From the NCBI GenBank assembly GCA_029227215.1, contig JAQXZM010000095.1:1-39621 (forward strand): DNA of 39,621 nt. Reading direction: 5' to 3'. Every line of letters starts with the position of its first letter. Position 1 is the stretch's first letter. The stretch is from Bifidobacteriaceae bacterium (GTDB lineage Bacteria; Actinomycetota; Actinomycetes; Actinomycetales; Bifidobacteriaceae). Positions 16,920-27,533 of this stretch are shown piece by piece. The position numbers and the translations under genes are program-made. The notes under the pieces were generated by a model. It saw only the letters and a program-made list of their open reading frames with translations, did no database searches and was not told where the DNA came from.

Positions 16920-17819
16920 ATGGGTTCGTTAAGCGAATCGACGACGGAACGCACGACGATCGGCGACCTGAAGAATCTTCTCGGTCTCGACATCGGCTCG
17001 GGCGAGGCGGCGCCCGTCACCGTCACGTCCCTGGCGGACGACCTGCAGTCGGTGACGCCCGGAGCGTTGTTCATCGCGGGCACCGGCACGCATATCACGC
17101 CCGACCTCATCACCGCCGCCGCCGACCACGGCGCCTATGCGGTGCTGCTGCCCAGCGCCTTGAAGCCCCAGTTCGCCTCCGGCGATCCGGACATCCCCCT
17201 GCTCTTCGGCGACCCCACGGCGACCGAGCTTTCCTCGCTCGCCGCGCGCATGGCGGGCAGCCCCGCCAACCAGCTGGCGATCTTCACCGTCTGCGGTTCG
17301 CAATCCGCAGGGTCCGCCGAGGCGCTCGCCGATTTGCTCCATGTGCTGGGCAACCCGGTGGGTCTCATCTCCGCCGGCAATTCGTATTCGTTGGAACGCG
17401 ATTTGGTGTTCTCATACCCCATCGGCGGGCTTCAAGTCGAATCCGTGCTCGTCTCCGCCTTGGAAGATGGCGCGACCTCCGTCGTCATCGACACGAGCCC
17501 CGACACCCTGGCGCCCGGCTCCCTTGCCGGCGTGAGCGTGGACGTGTGCGGTCTCACCGACCGCGAAGCCCACGCCAACGGACGCACCCTGCATAACGAG
17601 ATGGTGCAGGCGCTTGCCGACTACGCCGCGCAGATCACCGAGAACACCCATGCGACGGGCCGCACCAACGACTCCGACGAGATCGCTCGCGAGAACGTGA
17701 CGGGCGGCGACGACCTGGGCATCAGCGAGCTGTCGATCGCCGTGGCGATGGTCATGCAGGCGGGCATCAAGAAGTCCGGCATCCGCAATGCGCTGCGGGT
17801 GGTGCAGGACTTTGCGTAA
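16920..17819 (+). CDS. MurE-like protein with degenerate active site (probable pseudoenzyme)
   Basis: A 299-residue Mur-ligase relative in the murE slot between ftsI and murF. The N-terminal domain is recognisable (VTSLADDLQSVTPGALFIAG, like the MurE uridine-binding domain). Three catalytic motifs are replaced. The P-loop GTNGKT is CGSQSAG, so it has no Lys for ATP. The TTP segment reads SYP. The E-SSHAL segment reads TSPDTL. The DHLDFHG segment reads DREAHANG. The C-terminal amino-acid-binding domain is missing. The frame is open and carries AAGGAG before the ATG, so it is probably expressed. It is unlikely to be a ligase; a structural or regulatory role is a guess. A functional murE must lie elsewhere. 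Confidence 0.8.
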   Translation: MGSLSESTTERTTIGDLKNLLGLDIGSGEAAPVTVTSLADDLQSVTPGALFIAGTGTHITPDLITAAADHGAYAVLLPSALKPQFASGDPDIPLLFGDPTATELSSLAARMAGSPANQLAIFTVCGSQSAGSAEALADLLHVLGNPVGLISAGNSYSLERDLVFSYPIGGLQVESVLVSALEDGATSVVIDTSPDTLAPGSLAGVSVDVCGLTDREAHANGRTLHNEMVQALADYAAQITENTHATGRTNDSDEIARENVTGGDDLGISELSIAVAMVMQAGIKKSGIRNALRVVQDFA

Positions 17820-17836
17820 CGATGATCACCTCAAGC

Positions 17837-17911
17837 CACGCAACGACGTGACACGCAACGACGTGATTCGCGACAACACAGCACGGAACGACATAGCACA
17901 CAACGACTTGG
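17837..17911 (+). repeat. 15-bp tandem repeat upstream of murF
   Basis: Five consecutive 15-bp units: CACGCAACGACGTGA twice (17837, 17852), then three diverged units at 17867, 17882 and 17897. It fills most of the 165-bp spacer between the MurE-like gene and murF. Confidence 0.9.
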
Positions 17912-17984
17912 GAATGCCAGGCATTCTCGATACACGCGCCGGTGGCGCAACCACGACGCACATGAGGAAGGCGGACGATTCGCG

Positions 17985-19634
17985 ATGATGGATATGACGA
18001 TTGCCGAAGTGGCGCAGGCAGTGGATGGTGCCGTGGCATGCGCCGACGAGGACCGCGTCACCGAGGATGGCGCCGACGACGCTGGCGTGAGCGGGCGCGT
18101 CATCACTTCCGTGTGCACGGACTCGCGCCAAGTGGTGCCCGGCAGCCTGTTCGTCGCAATCCGCGGCGAGCGCGTGGACGGCCACGACTTCGTGGGCACG
18201 GCCGCCGCTGCCGGCGCGGTGGCGGCGCTCGTCGACCACGAGGTGGACGCGGACGTGCCGCAGATCGTGGTGCAGGACACGGTCGCCGCTCTCGGCGCCG
18301 TGGCGAAGGCGACCATCGAGCTGCGCCGCAGCTACGCGGTGGCACAGGATGATGACGCTGGCGATGCCGGTGACTCCACCGCTGACTCCGAAGCCGCCGA
18401 TGCCCAGGACTCCGACTCCGACGCCAAGCGGCCCGCCCTCGCTGGAGCCTTCGACCCGGCGGCGCCGCACCCGTTCACGGTGATTGGCATCACCGGCTCC
18501 GTGGGCAAGACCACCACGAAGGACCTCCTTGCCGCGATGCTGCGCACCCAGGGCGAGACGGTCGCGCCGGTCGGCTCGTTCAACAATGAGATCGGCCTGC
18601 CGCTCACCGCGACGCGCGTGGGCGCAAGCACCCGCTACATGGTCGCCGAGATGGGCGCATCGGCGATGGGCGAGATCACGTACCTCACCTCCCTCGTGCC
18701 GCCGGATGTGGCGGTCGTGCTCAAGGTCGGCGTCGCCCATCTGGGCGGCTTCGGCTCCGTCGAGAACATCCGCCGTGCCAAGGCCGAGATCGTACAGGCG
18801 CTCGCCCCCAGCGGCGTGGCGATTCTCAACGCCGACGACCCGCGCGTGGCGACGATGGCGGACATGACGCCGGCGACCACCATCCGCTGGTTCGGCGTGG
18901 ACGAGGCAAACAACACATGCGACGTGCGCGCCCAGGCAATCGACGTTGACGACACCGACCGCCCCAGCTTCGACCTCGTGGCGCAGGGGCGCACCCAGCG
19001 CGTCACGCTTGCGCTGCGCGGCAGGCACAATGTGATGAACGCCCTCGCCGCCACATGCGCCGCCCTCACCGTGGGCGTGCCGCTCGACGCCATCGTGCAT
19101 GTGCTCGAGACCCAAGGCGCCGCGAGCCCGCATCGCATGGCCGTCTCCACCGTCGAACCGCCCGCTGCGCCCGTGGCATTCACGCTCATCGACGATTCCT
19201 TCAACGCGAATCCCGATTCGATGAAGGCCGGTCTCGATGGGCTGGCCGCCTGGCACGCGGGGGAACGGCGCGACCGGCCGTTCCGCATCGCCGTGCTCGG
19301 CTCCATGCTCGAACTGGGCGACGATGACGACGCGAAGCACCGCGACATCGGCGCCTACTGCTCGCGCCTGGGGCTTGACGCGCTCGTTGCCGTGGGCAGC
19401 GGCACCGACGCGAACCTCGACCGTCTCGCGGGCGACCTCGCAGGAGGCGCGAAGGATGCCGACACGCACGAGCGCATGGACGTGGCGTTCGTCCACTCCA
19501 CCGACCAGGCGGCGGACGAAGTGGCGCGCCTCACCGCAGCTCATCCCGGCGCCGTCGTGTTGCTCAAGGGATCCCATGCCTCCGGCCTGCAGGCGCTCGC
19601 CGCGAAGTGGGCGCCTGCACAGGCCGCCGCATAA
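17985..19634 (+). CDS. murF: UDP-N-acetylmuramoyl-tripeptide--D-alanyl-D-alanine ligase
   Basis: A 549-residue MurF, adding D-Ala-D-Ala to UDP-MurNAc-tripeptide in the cytoplasm. The N-terminal domain has TDSRQVVPGSLFVAIRGERV. The ATP loop is GITGSVGKTTTKDLL, and SFNNEIGLPLT is typical of MurF. VAEMGASAMGEI, LNADDPRV and IDDSFNANPDSMKAGL follow. It is longer than usual (~450-510) because of an acidic ~40-residue insert before the ATP loop (DDDAGDAGDSTADSEAADAQ). Three ATGs occur close together (17985, 17988, 17994); AGGAAGG lies upstream. All motifs are intact, unlike the MurE-like neighbour. Confidence 0.95.
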   Translation: MMDMTIAEVAQAVDGAVACADEDRVTEDGADDAGVSGRVITSVCTDSRQVVPGSLFVAIRGERVDGHDFVGTAAAAGAVAALVDHEVDADVPQIVVQDTVAALGAVAKATIELRRSYAVAQDDDAGDAGDSTADSEAADAQDSDSDAKRPALAGAFDPAAPHPFTVIGITGSVGKTTTKDLLAAMLRTQGETVAPVGSFNNEIGLPLTATRVGASTRYMVAEMGASAMGEITYLTSLVPPDVAVVLKVGVAHLGGFGSVENIRRAKAEIVQALAPSGVAILNADDPRVATMADMTPATTIRWFGVDEANNTCDVRAQAIDVDDTDRPSFDLVAQGRTQRVTLALRGRHNVMNALAATCAALTVGVPLDAIVHVLETQGAASPHRMAVSTVEPPAAPVAFTLIDDSFNANPDSMKAGLDGLAAWHAGERRDRPFRIAVLGSMLELGDDDDAKHRDIGAYCSRLGLDALVAVGSGTDANLDRLAGDLAGGAKDADTHERMDVAFVHSTDQAADEVARLTAAHPGAVVLLKGSHASGLQALAAKWAPAQAAA

Positions 19635-19756
19635 GGCCACGGGTCAGGCATATCAGCACTTTCGGCATGGCAGCATGCCGTGGATAATGGAAAACGACCG
19701 GCGGGCGCAGTCACGCAGCCGGGCACAATCGCGAGAAGCGGAAGAGGACACATCGC

Positions 19757-20863
19757 ATGATTGCATTCATCATCGGTTTCGTGGTGTCGCTGGCCGGCGC
19801 GCTCATCGGCACTCCCATCATGATCCGCGTGGTGCACAGGCTCCACTATGGCCAGTACATCCGCCAGGACGGCCCGCAGTCCCATCTCGTCAAGCGCGGC
19901 ACCCCGACGATGGGCGGCGTGGTCATCGTGCTCTCCATCGTGCTCGGCTGGCTCGTCTCCGCCATCTATCGCCACTTCACCCAAGGCGCGCCGTATTCGG
20001 TCACTGCGCTCTTCGTGCTCTTCGTCATGGTCGCGATGGGCGCGCTCGGTTTCGTCGATGACTTCGCCAAGGTGCGCAAGAAGCAGAATGAGGGTCTGTC
20101 AATCCATGGAAAGCTCATCGGGCAGATCCTCATCGCCACCGTGTTCGCCATCATCGCCGTCGCGCTGCCGCAGCATGGCGACGCTGCCGCCGCGCACCCC
20201 GGCATCACGTGGATAGAGCACACCGTCATCTCGTTTGAAGGCTTGGGCAAGGTCGGCGCGATCGTGCTCTACATCATCTGGGTGAATTTCCTGCTCGCCG
20301 CCTGGACGAACGCGTTCAACCTCACCGACGGCCTCGATGGCCTGTGCGCAGGCAACTCGATGATCGCCTTCGTCGCCTACGCGTTCATCGCCTTCTGGCA
20401 GACGAAGCACCTGGCGCCCGCCGCGCCGATGTCCGGCATGGCGTACACGGTGAGCGACCCGGGCGACCTGGCGATCATAGCCGGGTGCGCCTTCGCCGCC
20501 TGCTTCGGCTTCCTGTGGTACAACACGAACCCCGCCCTCATCTTCATGGGCGACACCGGGTCCCTCGCCTTGGGCGGCCTGTTCGCGGCACTCTCCATCG
20601 CCACGCACACCGAGCTGCTCGCCGTCATCATCGGCGGCCTGTTCGTCATCGAGGTCATGAGCGACGTGATCCAGATCACCGTGTTCCACACCAAGCACAA
20701 GCGCGTGTTCAAGATGGCGCCAATCCATCACCATTTCGAATTGTGCGGATGGTCGGAAAGCAAGGTCGTCGTGCGCTTCTGGATGATCGAGGTCATGTTC
20801 GCGATGGTGGGCGTGCTGTGCTTCTACAGCGACTGGCTCATCCACTCGCCGCACATGCTGTGA
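19757..20863 (+). CDS. mraY: Phospho-N-acetylmuramoyl-pentapeptide-transferase
   Basis: A 368-residue polytopic membrane enzyme making lipid I from UDP-MurNAc-pentapeptide and undecaprenyl phosphate. Motifs: the GTPTMGG loop, the Asp pair in GFVDDFAK, NLTDGLDGL, FMGDTGSLALGG, and the HHH loop APIHHHFE. Length and helix pattern are normal. GAAGAGGA lies upstream. A possible -10 (GATAAT, 19683-19688) sits in the 122-bp spacer after murF, so it may be transcribed partly on its own. Confidence 0.97.
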   Translation: MIAFIIGFVVSLAGALIGTPIMIRVVHRLHYGQYIRQDGPQSHLVKRGTPTMGGVVIVLSIVLGWLVSAIYRHFTQGAPYSVTALFVLFVMVAMGALGFVDDFAKVRKKQNEGLSIHGKLIGQILIATVFAIIAVALPQHGDAAAAHPGITWIEHTVISFEGLGKVGAIVLYIIWVNFLLAAWTNAFNLTDGLDGLCAGNSMIAFVAYAFIAFWQTKHLAPAAPMSGMAYTVSDPGDLAIIAGCAFAACFGFLWYNTNPALIFMGDTGSLALGGLFAALSIATHTELLAVIIGGLFVIEVMSDVIQITVFHTKHKRVFKMAPIHHHFELCGWSESKVVVRFWMIEVMFAMVGVLCFYSDWLIHSPHML

Positions 20864-20960
20864 GCGCCGAAACATCGCTATGGCATTACTGAGGCATCGT
20901 GACTGAAGCGTCACGATGCATCGCAGCCATCATTCGTCATTCGATACAAGGAGCATCATC

Positions 20961-22556
20961 ATGACTGATACGAACAACACCGTGGCAGCGCCCACCGCAC
21001 AACCGGAGCAGTCGCAGCCAGCGCAATCCCAAGCGGCACAGGCCGTGCAGGAAGCCGCCCGGATCGCCACCCTGGGCCCGCAGGGCTTCCCGCCGAACGC
21101 CACCATCGAACAGGCGAGGGCCGCCCTCGACGCGCTCGATGGCAAGGAACTCGCCGCGCTCGTCGCCGGCCTGGGCGTCTCCGGCAGGTCCGCCCGCGAT
21201 GTGCTTGCCGCCGCAGGGCACAAGGTCGTCACCGTCGACGAAGGGCCGGCGGAATCCACCTACAGCAGCTTCGCCGACGTGCCGTGGGATGGCATCGGGC
21301 TCGTCATCACGTCCCCGGTGTTCCGCCCGGACGCGGACTTCATCCGCACCGCCCAGTCCCGCGCCATCCCGGTGATCTCCGAAGTCGAGCTCGCCTGGCT
21401 GCTGCGGTGCCCCACGCGCGCGACCGGCAGGCCGGCGCCATGGATCGGCATCACCGGCACGAATGGCAAGACCAGCACGACGCAGATGGTCTCCGCTGTG
21501 CTTACCGCCGCCCGGCTCAAGGCACCCGCCGTGGGCAACATCGGCGTGCCGGTCTCCGGCGCCGCCGTGGAACCCACCAACGACGCGCTCGCAGTGGAGC
21601 TGAGCTCCTTCCAGCTGCACTTCACCGAAGGCCTGGCGCTTGACTGCGCCGCCATCACGAACATCGCCGACGACCACCTCGACTGGCACCATGGCATCGC
21701 CAACTATATGTTCGACAAATCCAAGGTGTTTCGTGGCGTCACGCGCGCCCTCGTCTACAACGCCGACGACCCCAACGTCGTGCAGCTCGCCAAGCAGGCG
21801 GTGACCGGCCCCGACTGCGTGCGCATCGGCTTCACGCTCGGCGAGCCGAGCGACGGGCAGATCGGCGTGAGCGACGGCTGGGTGTGCGACCGCTCCGCGC
21901 TGCGCAGTGAGCAAGCCCACGAGAACCTTGCACGCGTCACCGACTTCGTGCACCTGACCGAGCCCGATGGCACCGTGTACCCGCATCTGCTCGCCGACGC
22001 GCTGTGCGCCTACGCGCTCACGCGCGGCATGGGCGTGAACTCCTTCACCGCGCTTCAGGCGCTCAAGGCGTTCGAACCAGGCGGCCACCGCATCCAGCTC
22101 GTGGCGACCGAGCACACCGCGCAGGGCGACATCCGTTTCGTCGACGATTCCAAGGCGACGAACGCGCACGCCGCGCACGCCTCACTGTCGAGCTTCGCCC
22201 CCAAGTCCGTCGTGTGGATCGCCGGCGGTCTCGCCAAGGGCTCCCGTTTCGAGGACCTCGTGCACGACCAGGCGCACACGATCAAGGCCGCCGTCATCAT
22301 CGGCGACGACCAGGAGCCGATGCGCGAAGCGTTCGCCTCCCAGGCGCCCGACATCCCCGTGACGTTCATCGAGCCGCAGCCGCACGAAACCGTCATGGAG
22401 CGCGCCGTGCAGGCCGCCGCTCAGGTGGCGCAGCCGGGCGACGTGGTGCTCATGGCGCCCGCATGTGCGTCGATGGATCAGTTCGTCTCGTATGCCGACC
22501 GCGGCAACAAGTTCGCCGCCGCTGCGCAGGACTGGGTGAAGTCGCATGGCGCGTGA
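20961..22556 (+). CDS. murD: UDP-N-acetylmuramoyl-L-alanine--D-glutamate ligase
   Basis: A 531-residue MurD, adding D-glutamate to UDP-MurNAc-L-Ala. A Gln/Ala-rich N-terminus (~60 residues) precedes the UDP-binding domain ([18 protein letters not shown]). The ATP loop is [43 protein letters not shown] and [10 protein letters not shown] follow, all canonical. ATG 20961 follows AAGGAG; earlier in-frame starts lack one. The 3' end overlaps ftsW by 11 bp. Confidence 0.95.
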   Translation: MTDTNNTVAAPTAQPEQSQPAQSQAAQAVQEAARIATLGPQGFPPNATIEQARAALDALDGKELAALVAGLGVSGRSARDVLAAAGHKVVTVDEGPAESTYSSFADVPWDGIGLVITSPVFRPDADFIRTAQSRAIPVISEVELAWLLRCPTRATGRPAPWIGITGTNGKTSTTQMVSAVLTAARLKAPAVGNIGVPVSGAAVEPTNDALAVELSSFQLHFTEGLALDCAAITNIADDHLDWHHGIANYMFDKSKVFRGVTRALVYNADDPNVVQLAKQAVTGPDCVRIGFTLGEPSDGQIGVSDGWVCDRSALRSEQAHENLARVTDFVHLTEPDGTVYPHLLADALCAYALTRGMGVNSFTALQALKAFEPGGHRIQLVATEHTAQGDIRFVDDSKATNAHAAHASLSSFAPKSVVWIAGGLAKGSRFEDLVHDQAHTIKAAVIIGDDQEPMREAFASQAPDIPVTFIEPQPHETVMERAVQAAAQVAQPGDVVLMAPACASMDQFVSYADRGNKFAAAAQDWVKSHGA

Positions 22557-24456
22557 CGTGCCCGTCTCTTCCAGCGGCCGCGATAGCCGCGATGACCGCG
22601 TTAACCGTACAGATTCGCGTGCTGGCAGCCGCAATGCCGCTGCACCGCAATTCGGCTCGGCGGAATACGACCGCATGATGCGTGCCTCGAGCGAGGACCC
22701 CCATGCCTATCTGAGCGGCATGGGTGGCTCGTCCCGTCGTCGTTCTCGCGTCGCGCGGCAGACGTCCTCCGACCATGCGTCCGCTCGTTCGGCGTCCTCC
22801 CACTCGGCATCCTCCCATCAGGCGTCCTCTGACCACACGTCGCGGCGTGCCAGTGCATCCGCACCATCCGCACCGCAGTCCGCGACGGCATCGGCAAGCC
22901 AGTCGGCTTCCACCCGTCGCCGCAGCGTGTGGGAGCGCTTGGGGCTCACGCAGAAGGCTCCCCGGAGCGCCACCCGCAGCGAAGCACGCTCCGACGCCCG
23001 CGACACGACGACGCGCACCACCGCGGCTCGCAGCAGCACTTCCCGCACAACCGCCGCCAGATCGTCTGCTGCTCGGTCTTCTGCTGCTCGGTCGTCCACC
23101 GAATATCCACGCGCAGATGGCTATCCGCTTACAGACGACATCGAGTCGGCGGAGGCATCCCGCGAATCCGCGGTGTTCGCCAACACATACCGCGCCGACG
23201 GGGGAGACCCCAGCGCAACCGCGTGGCGCCGCTTCGTGAACCAGTTCAAGCATTGCCTGGACATGAGCGACGACGAAGGCTTCCAACCCATCTCCACCGC
23301 GCGCTACACCGGCAGGCGGTTCTTCCTCAATCCGGTGTATTGCTATTTCGGCTTCGTCGCCTGCGCGGTGACGCTCACTGTCATGGGCCTCATCATGGTG
23401 TACTCGAGCTCCAGCGTGGAACTCGTAACCGCTGGATCGTCGCCCCTTACCGCCGCGCTCAACCAGCTCAAGTTCATCGCTGCGGGTGGGCTGCTGATGG
23501 GCTGCTTCCTGTATGGCAACGAGCGATTTCATCAATGGCTCGTTATCGGCTTCTCGTCGGTGGCACTCGCATTGCAGTTCTTTACCTGCCTCTTCGGCGT
23601 GGAATTCCAAGGCAACAAGAGCTGGATCAACCTCGGCGGCATCCAGTTCCAGCCCGCCGAGTTCCTCAAGCTGTCATTGTGCGCCATCCTGCCGGTGCTC
23701 GTCTACAACGCGGCCCGCACCATCGAGAGGAACTGGCTCATCGCATGGGCGGTGCCCATCGTCGTCGCGGTCTTCGCCATTGCGCTCGTCGGCGTCGGCT
23801 CGGGAGACATGGGCACGAGCCTCGTTCTCATCACCATCACCTTGGGCGTGCTGCTCATCGGCGGCATACCACTGGATGCAAAGGCGATTGCCGCGATTGT
23901 CGGCGTTATCGCCGTCGCTGCCGCGGTGCTGGCATCCAATAGCAGCCGCACCTCGCGCATCGCGACGTTCCTCCACCGCTGCTCCGCGTCCGATGCGGAC
24001 ACGCAAGGCAGCTGCTACCAGGTGATCCATGGCATCTATGCGCTGAGCTCGGGTGGCGTCGGCGGCGTGGGCCTGGGCAATTCCTACGAGAAGTGGAACT
24101 ACCTGCCCGAGGCGGAGAGCGATTACATCTTCGCCGTCATCGGCGAGGAACTGGGATTTGTCGGCGCATTGTTCGTCATCATCCTGTTCATCCTCATGGG
24201 CTGGTGCCTCATCGTCATGGCGATCAACCACCCGCGGTTCATCGGCGGGCTCACGATGATCGGCGTGTTCTGCTGGATCATCCCCCAGGCGCTCATCAAC
24301 ATCGCCGTCGTGCTCGAGCTGTTCCCGGTCGCCGGCCTGCCGCTGCCGTTCCTGAGCTCCGGAGGCAGCTCCCTCATCTCGTGCCTCGGTGCGTGCGGCC
24401 TCGTGTGCTACGAGGCGCGGCGCATCCCCGCCGTCCATGACGTGGTGGCGCGCTGA
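22546..24456 (+). CDS. ftsW: Septal peptidoglycan glycosyltransferase FtsW (SEDS family)
   Basis: A 636-residue SEDS polymerase that links lipid II into septal glycan with FtsI. The membrane core starts near residue 260 ([20 protein letters not shown]) and shows [35 protein letters not shown], the long extracytoplasmic loop, [20 protein letters not shown] (catalytic Asp region, intact), and [12 protein letters not shown]. About 255 residues precede it, low in complexity and rich in Ser, Ala, Arg and Thr. Most FtsW proteins have far shorter N-termini. Starts inside murD (11-bp overlap). Core identity is certain. Confidence 0.96.
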   Translation: MARDVPVSSSGRDSRDDRVNRTDSRAGSRNAAAPQFGSAEYDRMMRASSEDPHAYLSGMGGSSRRRSRVARQTSSDHASARSASSHSASSHQASSDHTSRRASASAPSAPQSATASASQSASTRRRSVWERLGLTQKAPRSATRSEARSDARDTTTRTTAARSSTSRTTAARSSAARSSAARSSTEYPRADGYPLTDDIESAEASRESAVFANTYRADGGDPSATAWRRFVNQFKHCLDMSDDEGFQPISTARYTGRRFFLNPVYCYFGFVACAVTLTVMGLIMVYSSSSVELVTAGSSPLTAALNQLKFIAAGGLLMGCFLYGNERFHQWLVIGFSSVALALQFFTCLFGVEFQGNKSWINLGGIQFQPAEFLKLSLCAILPVLVYNAARTIERNWLIAWAVPIVVAVFAIALVGVGSGDMGTSLVLITITLGVLLIGGIPLDAKAIAAIVGVIAVAAAVLASNSSRTSRIATFLHRCSASDADTQGSCYQVIHGIYALSSGGVGGVGLGNSYEKWNYLPEAESDYIFAVIGEELGFVGALFVIILFILMGWCLIVMAINHPRFIGGLTMIGVFCWIIPQALINIAVVLELFPVAGLPLPFLSSGGSSLISCLGACGLVCYEARRIPAVHDVVAR

Positions 24457-24467
24457 AGAGAGCGACA

Positions 24468-24509
24468 AAGCGCCAGAAGCACCAGACCAAGCGCCAGAAG
24501 TACCAGAAA
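24468..24509 (+). repeat. 21-bp tandem repeat upstream of murG
   Basis: Two units beginning AAGCGCCAGAAG(C/T)ACCAGA, at 24468 and 24489, lie in the 70-bp spacer between ftsW and murG. Confidence 0.8.
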
Positions 24510-24526
24510 GTAATAGAGTGGAAGAC

Positions 24527-25723
24527 ATGTCTGGAAGAAGGAACCCGCACATCGTCCTCGCCGGGGGAGGCACCGCCGGCCATGTGAACCCCATGCTGTC
24601 GATCGCCGCCGCCATCGCCTGCCTTGACCCGCAGGCGAGCCTGTCGGTGATCGGCACGGCGGTGGGCCTCGAGTCCACGCTCGTGCCTGCGGCAGGGCTG
24701 CCGATGGACACGATCGAGAAGGTGCCGTTCCCGCGCCGCCCGAGCGGGTATATGTTCCGCTTCCCGGGGCTGTGGAAGGCGGAGACCGCGAAGGTCGCGC
24801 GCATCCTTGCCGACCGTGGGGCGGATGTCGTCGTCGGCGTGGGCGGCTATGCCGCGGCGCCGGCGTATTACGCCGCCCACAAGGCGGGCATCCCCATCGT
24901 CATCCATGAGCAGAACGCGCGCGCCGGCATGGCCAACAAGCTCGGCGCCCGGTGGGCCACCTTCATCGGCACCGTTTACGACGACACGGGCCTGAAGTCC
25001 CATGCTCCCATCAAGCGCGTCGGCCTGCCGCTGCGCGAGCCGATCGCCCGCATGGCGGCGCGGCTTGAATCCGACCGCGACACGACGCACACGAGCGCCA
25101 AGATCCGCCTGGGACTCGACCCGCAGCTGCCCCTCATCCTCGTCACCGGTGGTTCGTTGGGTGCCCTGAGCCTCAACACCGCGGTCTCCCAAGCGGCGAA
25201 GACCTTGCTCGACCTGGGGCAGGTCGTGCACCTCACCGGCAAAGGCAAGCTCGACCAAGTGCGCGCCACCGTCACGGAGGCGGCTGGGGGCAGCTGCCTG
25301 TGCGGGCTCGCGGATTATTCCGAGGGCACCTACCATGCCGTCGAATACTGGGAGCGCATGGACGAGGCATTCGCCGCCGCCGACCTGGTGATCTGCCGCG
25401 CCGGTGCGGGCACCGTGGCGGAGATCACCGCGCTGGGTGTGCCCGCCATCTACGTGCCGCTGCCCATCGGCAACGGCGAGCAGCGTTTCAACGCGCAGCC
25501 CGTCGTCGACGCCGGCGGCGGACTGCTCGTCGATGACGCGGACTTCACCGCCGATTGGGTCGCGAAGAACGTGCCCGCGCTCGTGCACGACCGCACGAAG
25601 CTCAAGGCGATGGGCAAGGCCGCATGGTCGTATGGCATCCGCGACGCCGCCGACGCGATGGCACGCGAAGTGCTCGCCATCGCCGCATCCCGCGAAGGCG
25701 CCGGCGGCCCATCCCGCGACTAG
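24527..25723 (+). CDS. murG: UDP-GlcNAc:lipid I N-acetylglucosaminyltransferase MurG
   Basis: A 398-residue GT28 enzyme turning lipid I into lipid II at the inner membrane face. Motifs: [14 protein letters not shown] (glycine loop 1), [43 protein letters not shown], and the UDP-GlcNAc site [20 protein letters not shown]. Length is typical. The open frame extends 5' into ftsW, but the ATG at 24527 ([14 protein letters not shown]) matches the family start; its ribosome site is weak (GGAAG). Confidence 0.96.
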   Translation: MSGRRNPHIVLAGGGTAGHVNPMLSIAAAIACLDPQASLSVIGTAVGLESTLVPAAGLPMDTIEKVPFPRRPSGYMFRFPGLWKAETAKVARILADRGADVVVGVGGYAAAPAYYAAHKAGIPIVIHEQNARAGMANKLGARWATFIGTVYDDTGLKSHAPIKRVGLPLREPIARMAARLESDRDTTHTSAKIRLGLDPQLPLILVTGGSLGALSLNTAVSQAAKTLLDLGQVVHLTGKGKLDQVRATVTEAAGGSCLCGLADYSEGTYHAVEYWERMDEAFAAADLVICRAGAGTVAEITALGVPAIYVPLPIGNGEQRFNAQPVVDAGGGLLVDDADFTADWVAKNVPALVHDRTKLKAMGKAAWSYGIRDAADAMAREVLAIAASREGAGGPSRD

Positions 25724-25792
25724 CGGTGCGATGGGCGGCGCGGCGAGGCATGGAATGGCTTCCGCGGTTCGTTCCACGTCAGTGCGAACGGG

Positions 25793-25805
25793 TAGGATGG
25801 CAACG
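25793..25805 (+). promoter_or_regulatory. Putative promoter -10 region of murC
   Basis: TAGGATGGCAACG differs by one base from the 13-mer at 16856 before the MurE-like gene. It is located in the 157-bp murG-murC spacer. No clear -35. Confidence 0.4.
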
Positions 25806-25880
25806 CTTCATGCGAAACACGCCTTGCACGGCGGCAGACTACAGTGGTAATAAACCCCAGCGAGGGAAGCGAGGAATGCG

Positions 25881-27533
25881 ATGACGCAGGGTACAGTACC
25901 AGTCACTCTTGATCCGACGAGCCAGCCGATCACCTACGCGAAGGCTCATCTTGAAGACTTGGGGCGCACCCATTTCATCGGCATCGGCGGAGCCGGCATG
26001 AGCGTGCTCGCCGAAATGATGCTTGAGCAGGGCGTGGATGTCTCCGGGTCCGACCGCGAGAAGTCGGTGCGCATCGACCACTTGGAGAAGCTCGGCGCCC
26101 ATATCTATTACGGCCAGCAGGCCGAGAACGTGCGCGGCGCCAAGACCGTCGTGTGGTCGAGCGCCATCAAGCCCGACAATCCCGAGATCCAGGAGGCCGT
26201 CAAGGAAGGCAAGTACCTTGTGCACCGCAGCGACATCCTCGCGCTGTTGCTTGCCTCGCACCGTTCCGTCACCGTCGCCGGCGCCCATGGCAAGACCACG
26301 ACGAGCGCCATGATCGCGCAGATCCTCGAGACCGCGGGCTCGGGCAACCTCGTCGACCCCTCGTACGCGATCGGCGGCAGCGTGCGCACAAGCCGCGGCG
26401 TCATCGACGGTGGCCACGCCGGTCATGGCGACGTGATGATCGCCGAAGCCGACGAATCCGATGGCAGCTTCGAGAAATACCATCCCTACATCGCCGTCAT
26501 CACGAACGTGGAAGCCGACCATCTCGACCATTACCAGACGAAGGAAGCGTTCCAGCAGGCGTTCGTCGAATACGCCCACCATGCCGTGGGGCATGTGATC
26601 GCGTGCGCCGACGACCCGGGCGCGCTCGCCGTGCTGCGCAGCCTCGACGATGCCGAGAAGAAGCGTGCCATCGCCTACACGACGCAGGACCCGTCCGAGC
26701 TGCCCGACCTGGGCGATGTGAAGATCGTGCGCATCAGCCACGAATCGGTGAACGCCAAGGCATCCGATGCCGCAGGCGCCTCCGCCACACCCGCCGACAG
26801 CGATGCCCAGACCTTCCCCGAGCACTTCACCCTCACGTTCCCCTCCATTCTCGTGCCCGAATACGAGAGCCACGAGGAGTCCACGTTCACGGTGCCGGTG
26901 GAACTGCGCGTGCCCGGCATCCACAACGCCCGCAACGCGGCGGCAGCCATCACCGCATGCCTGCTGCTGGGCATGCGCCCCGCCGACGCGGTACGCGGCA
27001 TCCGCGAGTTCTACGGCGCCGCCCGCCGCTTCGAAGTCAAGGGCATCGTGGGCGGCGTGACGCTCATCGACGATTATGCGCATCACCCCACCGAGATCGC
27101 TGCGCTGCTCGATGCAGCCCGCCGCCGCTACCCGCAGGCCACGCTGCGCGTGCTGTTCCAGCCGCACCTGTTCTCCCGCACGCACTTCTTCGCCAGCCGC
27201 TTTGCGCAGGCGCTGCACAAGGCCGATGACGTGATTGTGACCGGCATCTACCCGGCGCGCGAGAAGCAGGAGGATTGGCCGGACGTGACCGAGCGCACGA
27301 TTCCCGATGCCGCGCAGCAGCAGGGCATGGGCGGCGACTGGATCAGCGCCGAGCCCGACATGGCGAAGGCCGCGCAGGACCTTGCGGCGCGCGCGTGCCC
27401 GGGCGACGTCATCTTCACCGTGGGCGCCGGCAGCGTCACGACGATGGATCCGGCAATCCTCGATGCGCTGCACCAGCGTTTCGATGCACCGTCTGACACG
27501 TCCGCACAAACCGGTGCGAACGGGGCCGCATGA
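25881..27533 (+). CDS. murC: UDP-N-acetylmuramate--L-alanine ligase
   Basis: A 550-residue MurC, the first amino-acid-adding ligase of peptidoglycan synthesis. Motifs: HFIGIGGAGMSVLAEMM, the ATP loop GAHGKTTTSAMI, EADESDGSF, TNVEADHLDHY, VPGIHNARNAAAAI, and DDYAHHPTEI. A ~25-residue Ala/Ser/Asp-rich insert (KASDAAGASATPADSDAQTF) lengthens the middle of the protein beyond the usual ~480. GAGGAA precedes the ATG. The stop overlaps ftsQ by 4 nt. Confidence 0.96.
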   Translation: MTQGTVPVTLDPTSQPITYAKAHLEDLGRTHFIGIGGAGMSVLAEMMLEQGVDVSGSDREKSVRIDHLEKLGAHIYYGQQAENVRGAKTVVWSSAIKPDNPEIQEAVKEGKYLVHRSDILALLLASHRSVTVAGAHGKTTTSAMIAQILETAGSGNLVDPSYAIGGSVRTSRGVIDGGHAGHGDVMIAEADESDGSFEKYHPYIAVITNVEADHLDHYQTKEAFQQAFVEYAHHAVGHVIACADDPGALAVLRSLDDAEKKRAIAYTTQDPSELPDLGDVKIVRISHESVNAKASDAAGASATPADSDAQTFPEHFTLTFPSILVPEYESHEESTFTVPVELRVPGIHNARNAAAAITACLLLGMRPADAVRGIREFYGAARRFEVKGIVGGVTLIDDYAHHPTEIAALLDAARRRYPQATLRVLFQPHLFSRTHFFASRFAQALHKADDVIVTGIYPAREKQEDWPDVTERTIPDAAQQQGMGGDWISAEPDMAKAAQDLAARACPGDVIFTVGAGSVTTMDPAILDALHQRFDAPSDTSAQTGANGAA

